A program made the translations under genes and the position numbers. A stretch of DNA of 29,312 nt from Clostridiales bacterium (GTDB lineage Bacteria > Bacillota > Clostridia > Christensenellales > Pumilibacteraceae): positions 31,010 through 60,321 of the forward strand of contig DQGD01000012.1 of NCBI GenBank assembly GCA_003533505.1, in the 5' to 3' direction. Of the stretch, positions 7,767 through 17,166 are shown piece after piece; position 1 is the stretch's first letter; every line of letters begins with the position of its first letter. The notes under the pieces are model-generated. The model was not told the origin of the DNA and made no database searches. It worked only from the letters and a program-made list of their open reading frames with translations.

Positions 7767-7816
7767 GTATAATTATACACAATTAGCGTATAATTATGCA
7801 ACAATTGAACGCTAAT
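7767..7816. repeat. Palindromes and 21-bp spaced direct repeats upstream of parE
   Basis: GTATAATTATAC at 7767-7778 is a perfect 12-bp palindrome. A near copy, GTATAATTATGC, starts at 7788, giving a 21-bp period of two helical turns. ATTAGCGT (7782-7789) and ACGCTAAT (7809-7816) are a perfect inverted repeat around the second copy. This may be an operator, or simply AT-rich upstream promoter DNA. Confidence 0.55.
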
Positions 7817-7879
7817 GCGTTTTGTTGCGATTTTTCTTGAAATAATCGAATAAAAATACATAAAAACGGGCTTAAACGA

Positions 7880-7908
7880 TTGTAAAAATTCGCGGAATAT
7901 GGTACAAT
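7880..7908 (+). promoter_or_regulatory. Promoter of parE-parC
   Basis: TTGTAA (7880-7885) and TACAAT (7903-7908) with a 17-bp spacer, preceded by a long AT-rich stretch that could act as an UP element. The leader before the ATG is about 70 nt. Confidence 0.7.
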
Positions 7909-7986
7909 TATTCGGTAAACTCGATAAGCGCGCCAAGCGGCGTACATAGGCTTGTTTTGCGTCGGCGCGGAAGGAACGGAGGAAAC

Positions 7987-9945
7987 ATGGCAGGGAAAGA
8001 TTACAACGCAAAGGATATACAAATCCTCGAGGGGCTTGACGCGGTCAGAGTGCGCCCGGGCATGTATATCGGCTCGACGGGAGCGAGAGGACTTCACCAT
8101 ATTCTGTGGGAAATCGTCGACAACGGCATGGACGAGGTGGCGAACGGTTACGGCGACACTATCCGCGTAACCGTGCACGCCGACGGCTCGGTCAGCGTGG
8201 AGGACAACGGCAGAGGCATACCGGTAGACATTCACCCCACGATGAAAGTGAGCGGCGTGGAAGTCGTTTTCACCCAGCTTCACGCAGGCGGCAAGTTCGG
8301 CAACGACAACTACGCGCACTCGGGCGGTCTGCACGGCGTGGGAGCGTCGGTCACCAACGCGCTGTCGCGGTGGCTTACCGTCGAGGTTTTCAAGAACGGC
8401 ACGACGTACAAGATGGACTTCGAGAGTCGCGATGATAACGGCAAAGTACACGGCGGACTTGTAAAAGAGCACCTTTTCGACACAAAGCAAAAGTCCGACC
8501 ACACGGGCACGCGTGTGACTTTCATGCCCGACGACCGCATTTTCGAAACGATTAAATTCAATACCGAAACGATTTCGCGCAGGCTCAAGGAGCTGGCGTT
8601 CCTTAACCGCGGCGCGCACATCTACTTCACCGACGAGCGTATTCCCTTCGGCGAGGGCGTACTTCACCGCGAGTACTTTTACGAGGGCGGACTCGTCGAC
8701 TTCGTGCGCGACCTCAACGAAACCAAGACTCCGGCGTTTCCCGACCCTGTGTTTTTTGACGGCAAGAGCGAGAATATCGAGGCGGAAATCGCGTTTCAGT
8801 ACACCGACGCCTACACGGAAAACATTTTTTCCTACGTCAACAATATTCCCACGACCGAGGGCGGCACGCACGAAACGGGCTTTAAGATAGGGCTCACCAA
8901 GGTGATGAACGATTGGGCGAGAAAACTCGGACTACTGAAAGAAAAGGACCAAAACCTTATCGGCGACGACTACCGCGAGGGACTTACCGCCGTATTGTCG
9001 GTCAAGATGCAGAACATTCAGTTCGAGGGTCAGACCAAGACCAAGCTCGGTAACACCGAGGCGAAAAAGGCGCTCGAGGACATAGTGACCACCGAGCTGC
9101 AAAAATTCTTCGAGAGCAATCAGCAAATCGCCGAAATCGCGATAAAGAAAGGCTTGCTCGCGGCAAAGGTGCGCGAGGCGGCGAGAAAGGAAAAAGAACT
9201 GACGAGGGCGAGAAACAGCATCGACAACTTTCACACCGTGGGAAAGCTGAAGAGCTGCACGGGCAAAAAGCCCGAGAACAACGAGCTGTTTATCGTCGAG
9301 GGCGACAGCGCGGGCGGCACTTGTTCGCAGGCGCGTAACCGCTCGTTTCAGGCGATACTGCCGCTGAGGGGCAAGCCGCTGAACGCCGAGAAAAAACGGC
9401 TTGACCAGGTGCTCGCCAACGAGGAAATCCGCACGCTCATTTCCGCTCTCGGGGCGGGGCTGGGGGAGGACTTCGACGTCGCCGACCTTAAATACCACAA
9501 AGTAGTGATACTGTCCGACGCCGACCAGGACGGCTTGCATATCCGCGCGATACTGCTCACGTTCTTCTTCCGCTACATGCGCGAGCTCATCAACGAGGGA
9601 CACGTCTATATCGGACTTCCGCCGCTTTACAAGATAGAAAAGCGCGGACAAATCGAGTACGCCTACGACGACGCGGCTTTAGACGAGCTGAAAAAGAAAT
9701 TCGGCAAGGGCGCGGAAATCCAGCGCTATAAGGGCTTGGGCGAGATGAACGCCGAACAGCTGTGGACGACCACGATGGACCCCAAAAACCGCAAACTCGT
9801 GCGCGTGACCATCGACGACGCGGCGCAAGCGGAAAAGCTGGTCAGCGTGCTTATGGGCGACGCGATAGAACTGAGGCGTAATTACATCGTCGAGCACGCC
9901 GACTTCAACAAAGAGGACGCGTTCATCGAGAACGTCAAGGGATAA
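7987..9945 (+). CDS. parE: DNA topoisomerase IV subunit B (ParE); GyrB is the alternative
   Basis: A 652-residue type IIA topoisomerase ATPase subunit. The start at 7987 follows GGAGG (AACGGAGGAAACATG). The GHKL domain shows EGLDAVRVRPGMYIGST, EIVDNGMDE (Mg/ATP-binding Asn), EDNGRGIP and GGLHGVGASVTNALS, with the reaching lysine in GQTKTKLGN. The TOPRIM domain has EGDSAGG, PLRGKPLN and SDADQDGLHI, and RYKGLGEMNAEQLW is near the end. The ParE call rests on the KFGKGAEIQRYKGLG region, the DADQDG form and the partner gene, which is Clostridia ParC-like. The family relaxes and decatenates DNA with ATP. parC starts 15 bp downstream, so this is one operon. Confidence 0.8.
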   Translation: MAGKDYNAKDIQILEGLDAVRVRPGMYIGSTGARGLHHILWEIVDNGMDEVANGYGDTIRVTVHADGSVSVEDNGRGIPVDIHPTMKVSGVEVVFTQLHAGGKFGNDNYAHSGGLHGVGASVTNALSRWLTVEVFKNGTTYKMDFESRDDNGKVHGGLVKEHLFDTKQKSDHTGTRVTFMPDDRIFETIKFNTETISRRLKELAFLNRGAHIYFTDERIPFGEGVLHREYFYEGGLVDFVRDLNETKTPAFPDPVFFDGKSENIEAEIAFQYTDAYTENIFSYVNNIPTTEGGTHETGFKIGLTKVMNDWARKLGLLKEKDQNLIGDDYREGLTAVLSVKMQNIQFEGQTKTKLGNTEAKKALEDIVTTELQKFFESNQQIAEIAIKKGLLAAKVREAARKEKELTRARNSIDNFHTVGKLKSCTGKKPENNELFIVEGDSAGGTCSQARNRSFQAILPLRGKPLNAEKKRLDQVLANEEIRTLISALGAGLGEDFDVADLKYHKVVILSDADQDGLHIRAILLTFFFRYMRELINEGHVYIGLPPLYKIEKRGQIEYAYDDAALDELKKKFGKGAEIQRYKGLGEMNAEQLWTTTMDPKNRKLVRVTIDDAAQAEKLVSVLMGDAIELRRNYIVEHADFNKEDAFIENVKG

Positions 9946-9960
9946 CGAGGGAAGAACGAT

Positions 9961-12399
9961 ATGGAAGACAACAACGAAATCATAGTCAAAAATATGGAAG
10001 ACGTGATGCACGAATCGATGATACCGTACTCCGAGTGCGTTATCCTCGACCGCGCGTTACCGAGAGTGGAGGACGGACTTAAGCCCGTCCAGCGAAGAAT
10101 ACTTTTCGACATGCTCGAGCTGGGGCTTTACCCCGACCGCCCGTACAAAAAGTGCGCGAGAGTGGTGGGCGACTGCCTCGGCAAATACCATCCGCACGGG
10201 GACAGCTCGGTTTACGGCGCGCTCGTGAGAATGGCGCAGGCGTTCAATATGGGCGCGACGCTCGTCGACGGTCAGGGCAACTTCGGCGACATCGACGGCA
10301 ACGGAGCGGCTGCAATGCGTTACACCGAGTGCCGACTCACTCCGCTCGCCATGGAGCTATTGAAAGACATGGGCAACCCCGACGACGAAATCGTGCGCTG
10401 GGGCTGCAACTTCGACGACACCTTAAAAGAGCCCGAAATCGTACCGGGGCGTTTTCCCAACCTGCTCGTCAACGGCGCGTCGGGCATCGCGGTGGGCTTA
10501 GCCACGAACATTCCCACGCACAACCTCGCCGAAACGATTGACGGCGCGGTGGCGTACATTGACAATCCGCGCATAAAGCTTGCGGACATGATGAAGATAA
10601 TAAAAGGTCCCGATTTCCCGACGGGCGGCTATATCATCGCCGACGAGGAGCTGAAAAAGGCTTACGAAACGGGCAGGGGCAAGCTGATTCTGCGTGCAAA
10701 AACGCACATCGAAGCCGAGGGCGACAAGCGGCTCATCGTCATCGACGAGTTGCCGTATCAGGTCAACAAGTCGGCTTTGCTCGAAAGTATCCTGAAGTTG
10801 AGAGAGGAGAAAAAAGGCTTGCTGATGGGCATCAGCGACATCGCCGACGAATCCGACCGTAACGGTATCCGCGCGGTCATCAAGGTCAAAAAGGACGCCG
10901 ACCCCATGGCGATACTCGCCTTGCTGTTCAAGTCCACAAACCTCTCGACGTCGTTCGGCGTGAACATGGTTGCAATCGCCGGCGGCAAGCCCAAAACGCT
11001 GGGACTGCTCGACATAATATCCTACTACGTCGGCTACCAGCGCGATTTTATCGTCAAGCGCACAAAATGCGAGCTGGACAACTGCCGCAAGCGCGAGCAC
11101 ATTCTGGAGGGCTTGGTTATTGCCGTCCGCAATATCGACGAGGTAGTGGCGATAATCAAGAGCAGTCAGTCGACGAGCGAGGCTCGCGACAGATTAAGAA
11201 ACCGCTTCAAGCTGTCCGAACGTCAGGCGGACGCAATCCTCGACCTGCGCCTCGCGCGGCTCACGCACCTCGAGGTGTACAAGCTCGAGCAGGAACTGAA
11301 GCAGCTCCGCGAGCGCATAGCCTACCTTACCTCCGTGCTCGCCTCCAAAAGAATGCAGATGGAAGTGGTCAAAGAGGAAATGCTGGCGATAAAAAAGAAT
11401 TTCAAGTCGCCGAGAAAGAGCGTTATCTTAAAGTCGGAAAAGGATTACGTCGTGCCCGACGAGAGCGCGCCGCGAGTAATCGACGACAGCGTGGTGTGCT
11501 ACAACGCGCTCGGCAACCTCAAGCGCATGCCCGTCAAGAGCTTCAATATGGCTACGCGCGACTTTAACGACAATTCGACGATGAGCGAGATTTGCTCGTC
11601 GATAATCAACTGCGCCGGCGTGGACAGATTCATGGTGTTCACCAGCCTCGGCAACTGCGTGAAAATCGACCTCGACGCGCTGACCGACGACAAATGGAAG
11701 GGCAAGGGCGTGACGCTGAAATCGCTGTACCCGGCGGCAGCGGAGGGCGAACGCGCGGTTTACATGCTGCCGCTCGGCGAAAAACTGCCCAAAGGCAATC
11801 TGCTGTTCTACACGAAGAGCGGCATGGTCAAAAAGACGGCGTGGAGCGAGTACGCGGTGGTCAAGTCCGTGTTCCAGGCGATAAAGCTCAAAGAGGACGA
11901 CGAAGTTATCGGCATGGAAACCGAGAGAGAGGGCTGCACGCTCGTGTTCGTCACAAAGTCGGGCATGTGCCTTAATGCCGACATGAGCGACATTCCCGTG
12001 CAGGGCAGAATTTCCGGCGGCGTAAAGGGCATCAACCTGTCCGACGGCGACGAGTGTATTTTCACGCGGCAGGTCGAGGACGGGGGCGAAATCGTGCTCG
12101 TCACCGACAAGGGCTATGCCAAGCGCGTGATTACCGCCGACCTCGACGTCATGGCGCGCTACCGCAAGGGCGTGAAGATTATCGACATCAAGGGCAGCAA
12201 CGGCAAATCGCTCGTGTTCGCGAGCTACGTCACCCAGCCGTACAAGATAGTGCTGAAAGTGGGCGAGGATTACCTATCCGCGTTCTCGACGGAGGACTTG
12301 TCAATTGAGAACCGCACTCACGGCGGCCGCGCGCTCGTCAAGGGCAAGATTGCCGTGGACAAGGTGTTTATCTACAATTCCGGCTATATCAACGGTTAA
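9961..12399 (+). CDS. parC: DNA topoisomerase IV subunit A (ParC); GyrA is the alternative
   Basis: An 812-residue breakage-reunion subunit. DRALPRVEDGLKPVQRRIL opens the winged-helix domain, and the catalytic tyrosine is Tyr121 in AAMRYTE. NLLVNGASGIAVGLATNIP and the coiled-coil with QADAILDLRLARLT follow. The C-terminal beta-pinwheel (about 490-812) has a degenerate box, GRISGGVKGINL, rather than the QRRGGKG GyrA box, which favours ParC. In the quinolone-determining stretch HPHGDSSVYGALVRMAQ, Ser82 is present but the acidic residue four positions on is Gly86. The start follows GAGGGAAG. It shares an operon with parE. A hairpin and a C9 tract separate it from the ABC-F gene. Confidence 0.8.
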   Translation: MEDNNEIIVKNMEDVMHESMIPYSECVILDRALPRVEDGLKPVQRRILFDMLELGLYPDRPYKKCARVVGDCLGKYHPHGDSSVYGALVRMAQAFNMGATLVDGQGNFGDIDGNGAAAMRYTECRLTPLAMELLKDMGNPDDEIVRWGCNFDDTLKEPEIVPGRFPNLLVNGASGIAVGLATNIPTHNLAETIDGAVAYIDNPRIKLADMMKIIKGPDFPTGGYIIADEELKKAYETGRGKLILRAKTHIEAEGDKRLIVIDELPYQVNKSALLESILKLREEKKGLLMGISDIADESDRNGIRAVIKVKKDADPMAILALLFKSTNLSTSFGVNMVAIAGGKPKTLGLLDIISYYVGYQRDFIVKRTKCELDNCRKREHILEGLVIAVRNIDEVVAIIKSSQSTSEARDRLRNRFKLSERQADAILDLRLARLTHLEVYKLEQELKQLRERIAYLTSVLASKRMQMEVVKEEMLAIKKNFKSPRKSVILKSEKDYVVPDESAPRVIDDSVVCYNALGNLKRMPVKSFNMATRDFNDNSTMSEICSSIINCAGVDRFMVFTSLGNCVKIDLDALTDDKWKGKGVTLKSLYPAAAEGERAVYMLPLGEKLPKGNLLFYTKSGMVKKTAWSEYAVVKSVFQAIKLKEDDEVIGMETEREGCTLVFVTKSGMCLNADMSDIPVQGRISGGVKGINLSDGDECIFTRQVEDGGEIVLVTDKGYAKRVITADLDVMARYRKGVKIIDIKGSNGKSLVFASYVTQPYKIVLKVGEDYLSAFSTEDLSIENRTHGGRALVKGKIAVDKVFIYNSGYING

Positions 12400-12401
12400 T
12401 A

Positions 12402-12425
12402 ACGGGGAGCGAAAGCCCCCCCCCG
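12402..12425 (+). other. GNRA-capped hairpin and C9 tract between parC and the ABC-F gene
   Basis: GGGG-A-GC-GAAA-GC-CCCC forms a compact hairpin with a GAAA tetraloop and one bulged A, two bases after the parC stop. The run of nine C ends it and could slip. There is no T-run, so it is unlikely to be a full terminator; it may set mRNA stability or partial attenuation. Confidence 0.55.
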
Positions 12426-12455
12426 AAAACGAGTAAAACAAAACGGAAAAACGAC

Positions 12456-14000
12456 ATGAGTATACTGAAAATCAACGGTTTAAGCCACATGTACGACGAC
12501 AAAGTGCTGTTCAAGAACGCCGATTTATCGATAAACAACGGCGAGCACGTCGGCATAGTCGGGCTTAACGGCGCAGGCAAGAGCACGTTTATCAACATCA
12601 TCGCGCATAATATTTCGCAGGACGAGGGCGAGGTTATATGGCTCAGCGGCATACGCTACGGCTACCTCGACCAGCACGCCGACATCGACAGAAGCCTGAC
12701 GGTAATGGAGTACCTTCAGACCTCGTTTACGCACCTATATGAGCTCGACCAAAAACTACAGAAGCTGTACGAGGACATGGGCTCGGTCACCGACGAGAAA
12801 GAGCTCGACAGAATGATAGACAAGTCGAACCGCATGCTCGACACGCTCACGCGCGAGCACTTTTACGACATCGACGCGCAGATAAAGAAAGTCGCCAACG
12901 GTTTGGGCGTAAACGCGTTCGGCTACGACACCGTCATTGCGACGCTTTCGGGCGGTCAGCGCGCAAAGCTGATGCTTGCAAAGCTGATTTTGGAGGAGCC
13001 CGACGTCATGCTCCTCGACGAGCCCACCAACTTTTTGGACGTGGAGCACGTCGATTGGCTGATAAAATTCCTCAACGCTTCGGAAAAAACGTTTATGGTC
13101 ATTTCCCACGACGTGGAGTTTCTTGACGGCGTGTGCAAGTACATCGTCAGCATCGAAAACGGCTCGATAAGAAAGTACACGGGCAATTATTCGCAGTTTC
13201 TCGTTCAGCACGAAATGGCTGTCAAGCAGTATGAGGAGGACTACGCCCGTCAGCAAGCCGAAATCAAACGCATGGAGGACTATATCGCGCGCAACAAGGC
13301 GCGCGCCGCCACCGCCGGCATGGCGAACAGCCGTAAAAAAATGCTCGACAGGATAGAGGTCATGGCAAAGCCGACCACCGTGCTCGACGCGCACTTCGAC
13401 TTCCCGTGCGTGATGCTCAACACCAAGGACATGCTGTCGGTCAAGGACTTGGAAATCGGCTACGACAGCGTTCTGCTGCCGCCGATAAGCTTCGAGATGC
13501 GCGGCGATACCAAGCTGTGGATTCGCGGCACCAACGGTATCGGCAAGTCCACGCTCATGAAAACGCTTTTAGGGCTTATCCCGAAAAAGGGCGGCGACTT
13601 TCACTTTCATATCGCCGCAAAGCCCGCATACCTCGAGCAGGACTTGTCGTTCCGCAACACCGCGATGACGCCGTTCGACTATATTTCCGACTGCTTTCCG
13701 CGCTACGGCGCAAAGGAAATCCGCAGCCAGCTCAGCCGCGTGGGCATAAAGGGCGAAATGGCGCTTCGGCATATCTGCGACCTCAGCGGCGGCGAGCAGG
13801 TCAGAATACGGCTTCTCACAATCATGAACGTCACGTCGAACATGCTCATTCTCGACGAGCCCACAAACCACCTCGACGTCCGCGCCAAGGACGCGCTGCT
13901 CGAAGCGCTCAAAAAGTACGAGGGCGCGATTCTTCTCGTCAGCCACGAAAAGCAATTCGCCGAAGCCGTCTGCAATCAGGTGTTCACCTGTAAGGAATGA
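12456..14000 (+). CDS. ABC-F family ATPase (ribosome-associated)
   Basis: A 514-residue protein of two ABC domains with no membrane segments, the ABC-F layout. Domain 1 has Walker A GLNGAGKS (36-43), signature LSGGQRAKL and Walker B VMLLDEPTNFLD. Domain 2 has Walker A GTNGIGKS, signature LSGGEQVRI and Walker B MLILDEPTNHLD. Between them, roughly residues 240-320, lies a charged helical linker (VKQYEEDYARQQAEIKR...) like the P-site tRNA interaction motif, so the protein probably acts at the ribosomal E site. Housekeeping paralogues (YbiT/YkpA-like) and antibiotic-protection types cannot be told apart by eye. The ribosome site before the ATG is weak (ACGGAAAAACGAC). It is likely co-transcribed with parEC at least partly. 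A strong hairpin follows the stop. Confidence 0.9.
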   Translation: MSILKINGLSHMYDDKVLFKNADLSINNGEHVGIVGLNGAGKSTFINIIAHNISQDEGEVIWLSGIRYGYLDQHADIDRSLTVMEYLQTSFTHLYELDQKLQKLYEDMGSVTDEKELDRMIDKSNRMLDTLTREHFYDIDAQIKKVANGLGVNAFGYDTVIATLSGGQRAKLMLAKLILEEPDVMLLDEPTNFLDVEHVDWLIKFLNASEKTFMVISHDVEFLDGVCKYIVSIENGSIRKYTGNYSQFLVQHEMAVKQYEEDYARQQAEIKRMEDYIARNKARAATAGMANSRKKMLDRIEVMAKPTTVLDAHFDFPCVMLNTKDMLSVKDLEIGYDSVLLPPISFEMRGDTKLWIRGTNGIGKSTLMKTLLGLIPKKGGDFHFHIAAKPAYLEQDLSFRNTAMTPFDYISDCFPRYGAKEIRSQLSRVGIKGEMALRHICDLSGGEQVRIRLLTIMNVTSNMLILDEPTNHLDVRAKDALLEALKKYEGAILLVSHEKQFAEAVCNQVFTCKE

Positions 14001-14003
14001 TAA

Positions 14004-14027
14004 TTTCTTTTTTCGTCAAAAAAGAAA
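14004..14027 (+). terminator. AT-rich hairpin after the ABC-F gene
   Basis: TTTCTTTTTT (14004-14013), loop CGTC, AAAAAAGAAA (14018-14027): a perfect 10-bp stem starting four bases after the stop. It lacks GC pairs and a following T-run on the plus strand, so it is a weak or bidirectional terminator at best. Bases 14028-14210 are AT-rich with no gene or clear fold. Confidence 0.45.
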
Positions 14028-14210
14028 CAAAAAACCTTTTTCTGCTTAATCGGCTTTTTGGCTTATAAGACTTTTTTATAAAGCGGTATTACTTGCGTTA
14101 AAACGCGTAATGCTGCTTTTTTAGTATTTAGTTAGTAATTATATAATTTTAATAGTTGTGGTAGGATGGTTAGATTTAATGGTGTAGCTTTAATTTTAAT
14201 AGCGAGTAAA

Positions 14211-14242
14211 AGCCCTTCTTTTTTCAAACGAAGAAAAAAGCT
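14211..14242. repeat. T-rich/A-rich hairpin beside the three-way-junction element
   Basis: AGCCCTTCTTTTTTC, loop AAAC, GAAGAAAAAAGCT: an imperfect stem resembling the long T/A hairpins at 4024-4054 and 14004-14027. It lies directly before the folded element at 14243. Confidence 0.5.
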
Positions 14243-14517
14243 AGCTCAACGATAATCGTAACCGATTATTTTTACCGACAAAAATCAACGATTTCATCGG
14301 TAAACTCCCTAGTAGTACGGTGACGTACAACGTCGGTCGTTTACCTCGAACTAATTGATTTTTGTCAGGTAAAAACGCGCGCGCCGCAAAGAGCGGATTT
14401 TACGATGATTTTAGCTGAGTGGCTGCGACGGCGTACCGGGTGTACGTCTAGCAGACACACGGGTAAAAGCGCGAAAAATCCGCCATTGCGGTAATCGGTA
14501 ATGATAATCGTTGAGCT
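14243..14517. other. 275-nt three-way-junction element (structured RNA or foldback DNA)
   Basis: The ends pair over about 26 bp: AGCTCAACGATAATCG at 14243-14258, continuing to 14268, with 14492-14517. Inside are two long arms. Arm 1 pairs 14269-14288 with 14355-14375 and continues with GGTAAAC/GTTTACC (14299-14305, 14339-14345) and a GTAC/GTAC tip. Arm 2 pairs 14384-14401 with 14475-14491 and continues with CTGCGACG/CGTC..GCAG and another GTAC/GTAC tip. Arm 1 starts on the base after the outer strand ends, and arm 2 ends on the base before the outer 3' strand starts; an 8-nt CG linker joins the arms. No open reading frame fits. It could be a structured RNA or a non-autonomous mobile element with long inverted ends. 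I do not recognise the class. Confidence 0.75.
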
Positions 14518-14590
14518 TGAAAAAAGTCGCCGGGACACTATCGACTGTGTCCCGGACCCCGCAACTCCTCTAAGGTCGGGAACGGGGTTT
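14516..14590 (+). repeat. GGGACAC hairpin repeat, inverted relative of 3955-4020
   Basis: CCGGGACAC (14530-14538) pairs perfectly with GTGTCCCGG (14547-14555). It is preceded by GAAAAAAGTCGCC and followed by TAAGGTCGGGAACGGGG. The same order of blocks appears reverse-complemented in array 1. It abuts the three-way-junction element. Confidence 0.7.
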
Positions 14591-14640
14591 AGTTTGTGTG
14601 CCGCGTGACAAATTTAAGTATTGGGAAAATCGAATTAAAC

Positions 14641-15060
14641 TTAACGCGCACTCTCCGTTTTCTGCCGTCATCCTGAGCGCGCGGCATTCCGCGCGCGTGA
14701 GGAACCCCTGCATGGAGCGAATAATCGACTTTATAAAAAAGGGTCAAAAACGTTTTTTTAGCATGGGATTATTACGGTCGCGGAAAGCCGCTCCCTCATA
14801 ATGACGTAGTAAAACAAAAGCGGCTTGCTAAATCTAAATTCTAACGCGCAGCTTCCGTTTTTTTCCGTCATCCTGAGTGCGCGGCATTCCGCGCGCGTGA
14901 GGAACCCCTGCATGGAGCGAATAATTGACCATTTAAAGGCTCCTTTGTGTAAAGGGAGCTGGCGGCGAAGCCGACTGAGGGATTGTCAAAAAATACCGTG
15001 CACTCTCCGTCCTCCCACGTCATTCAGAGCAAATGCGCAAGCATTTGCGTGGAATCCCCG
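14641..15060 (+). repeat. REP-like hairpin array 2
   Basis: Two copies of the GTCATCCTGAG unit lie exactly 200 bp apart (14667-14725 and 14867-14925). Each has a GCGCGCGG/CCGCGCGC hairpin and ends TGCATGGAGCGAATAAT. Between them are the GCGGAAAGCCGC hairpin and a GCGGCTTGCTAAATC segment. Then come the CTCCTTTG unit (14932-14987) and a unit with core GCAAATGC, loop GCAA, GCATTTGC (15029-15048). Units are introduced by near-identical ACGCGCACTCTCCGT leaders. Open frames at 14598-14801 and 14825-15154 lie wholly in this repeat DNA and are rejected as genes. Confidence 0.85.
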
Positions 15061-15126
15061 ACGGGAGAAAAGTAATAAATCCTTATTATTACAAACAAAT
15101 CTTTACAAACAAATCGTTATAAATAA

Positions 15127-15154
15127 AAAAGGCGGCGAGTACCGTCTTTTTTAA
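15127..15154. terminator. Probable bidirectional terminator
   Basis: AAAAAAGGCGG pairs with CCGTCTTTTTT around a short CGAGTA loop, with A-run on one side and T-run on the other, so it can act in both directions. It lies about 130 bp beyond the end of the minus-strand regulator gene. Bases 15155-15260 between them are AT-rich, with three loose direct repeats of a TTACCGTTCTATCGTCTTTT-like block. Confidence 0.6.
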
Positions 15155-15280
15155 TTACCGTTCTATAGTCTTTTATATTACGTTTTATCGTCTTTTTATT
15201 TATTATACTATCATTTTAATTACCGTTCTATCGTCTTTTTTACATTGTCGTTTCGCTTTTATTATGTGCCGCGCAAATCG

Positions 15281-15562
15281 TTACAGGCTTTTCAAAAACT
15301 CGACGAGCAGCGACTTTTGCCGCGGCGAGAGCGCGGACGCGGCAGCGGAAAAATCGTCCTCGTGCGCTTCCGCGTCAAAAAAATCCTTGAGCGAAACGCC
15401 CAGCGCGTCGCAAATCAGCCGCAGGTGACTGACCGTCACGTCGGCTTCGCCCAGCTCGACGCGCCGTAAATGCGTCTGCGAAACGCCTGCGAAGTCCGCC
15501 AGCATGTTCTGCGAATAACCGCGTTCCTCGCGAAGCTGCCTTAATCTTTTTCCAACGTCCAT
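15281..15562 (-). CDS. XRE-family transcriptional regulator, probable controller of the R-M island
   Basis: A 93-residue DNA-binding protein. Residues about 4-60 are a Cro/C1-type helix-turn-helix: GKRLRQLREERGYSQNMLADFAGVSQTHLRRVELGEADVTVSHLRLICDALGVSLKDFF. A short acidic tail (AEAHEDDF) and a helical end follow. It is divergent from the methyltransferase and about the size of R-M controller (C) proteins, which bind operators in the R-M promoter to time expression. Three matching boxes cover that promoter 58-119 bp upstream of this start. The start is supported by GAGGTGGGATTATG on the minus strand. The controller role is inferred from position, size and the boxes. Confidence 0.85.
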   Translation of the reverse strand: MDVGKRLRQLREERGYSQNMLADFAGVSQTHLRRVELGEADVTVSHLRLICDALGVSLKDFFDAEAHEDDFSAAASALSPRQKSLLVEFLKSL

Positions 15563-15619
15563 AATCCCACCTCTTTCAAGTCCTATACATATATAGTTTA
15601 TGCAAAAATTCTTGTTTTC

Positions 15620-15681
15620 TTAGTCTTATAGTGTTGCACAATTAGTCTTATAATGATATAATATTAAAACTATAAGACTAA
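15620..15681 (+). promoter_or_regulatory. Methyltransferase promoter covered by three operator boxes
   Basis: The promoter is TTGCAC (15634-15639), 17 bp, TATAAT (15657-15662). Box 1, TTAGTCTTATAGT, is at 15620-15632 directly upstream of the -35. Box 2, TTAGTCTTATAAT, is at 15642-15654 in the spacer (one mismatch, 22 bp from box 1). Box 3, ACTATAAGACTAA, is at 15669-15681 over the predicted start site and is the exact reverse complement of box 1. Boxes 2 and 3 would block polymerase. The neighbouring XRE protein is the obvious candidate to bind them. Confidence 0.8.
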
Positions 15682-15699
15682 CGATAGCGAGGTATGACT

Positions 15700-17155
<1,456 letters not shown>

Positions 17156-17166
<11 letters not shown>

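Noticed and set aside
7987..12399. DNA gyrase gyrB-gyrA
   Set aside because: Kept as an alternative only. The A subunit lacks the QRRGGKG box and its VEDGLKPVQRRIL form and the B-subunit DADQDG/KFGKGA motifs fit Clostridia topoisomerase IV better.
14243..14517. tRNA, group II intron or known riboswitch in the folded element
   Set aside because: No tRNA arms, no intron domain V or reverse transcriptase, and no aptamer consensus that I can recognise.
14641..15060. CRISPR array
   Set aside because: Repeats are long hairpin modules of unequal length with no constant short repeat, no unique spacers and no cas genes.
14598..15154. Two open frames (14598-14801 and 14825-15154)
   Set aside because: Both are translations of the REP array; their similar proteins only reflect the 200-bp repeat.
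15694..15699. ATG at 15694 as methyltransferase start
   Set aside because: It lies one base after GAGG, too close for a ribosome site; the ATG at 15700 has 7-nt spacing and matches the family's N-terminus.
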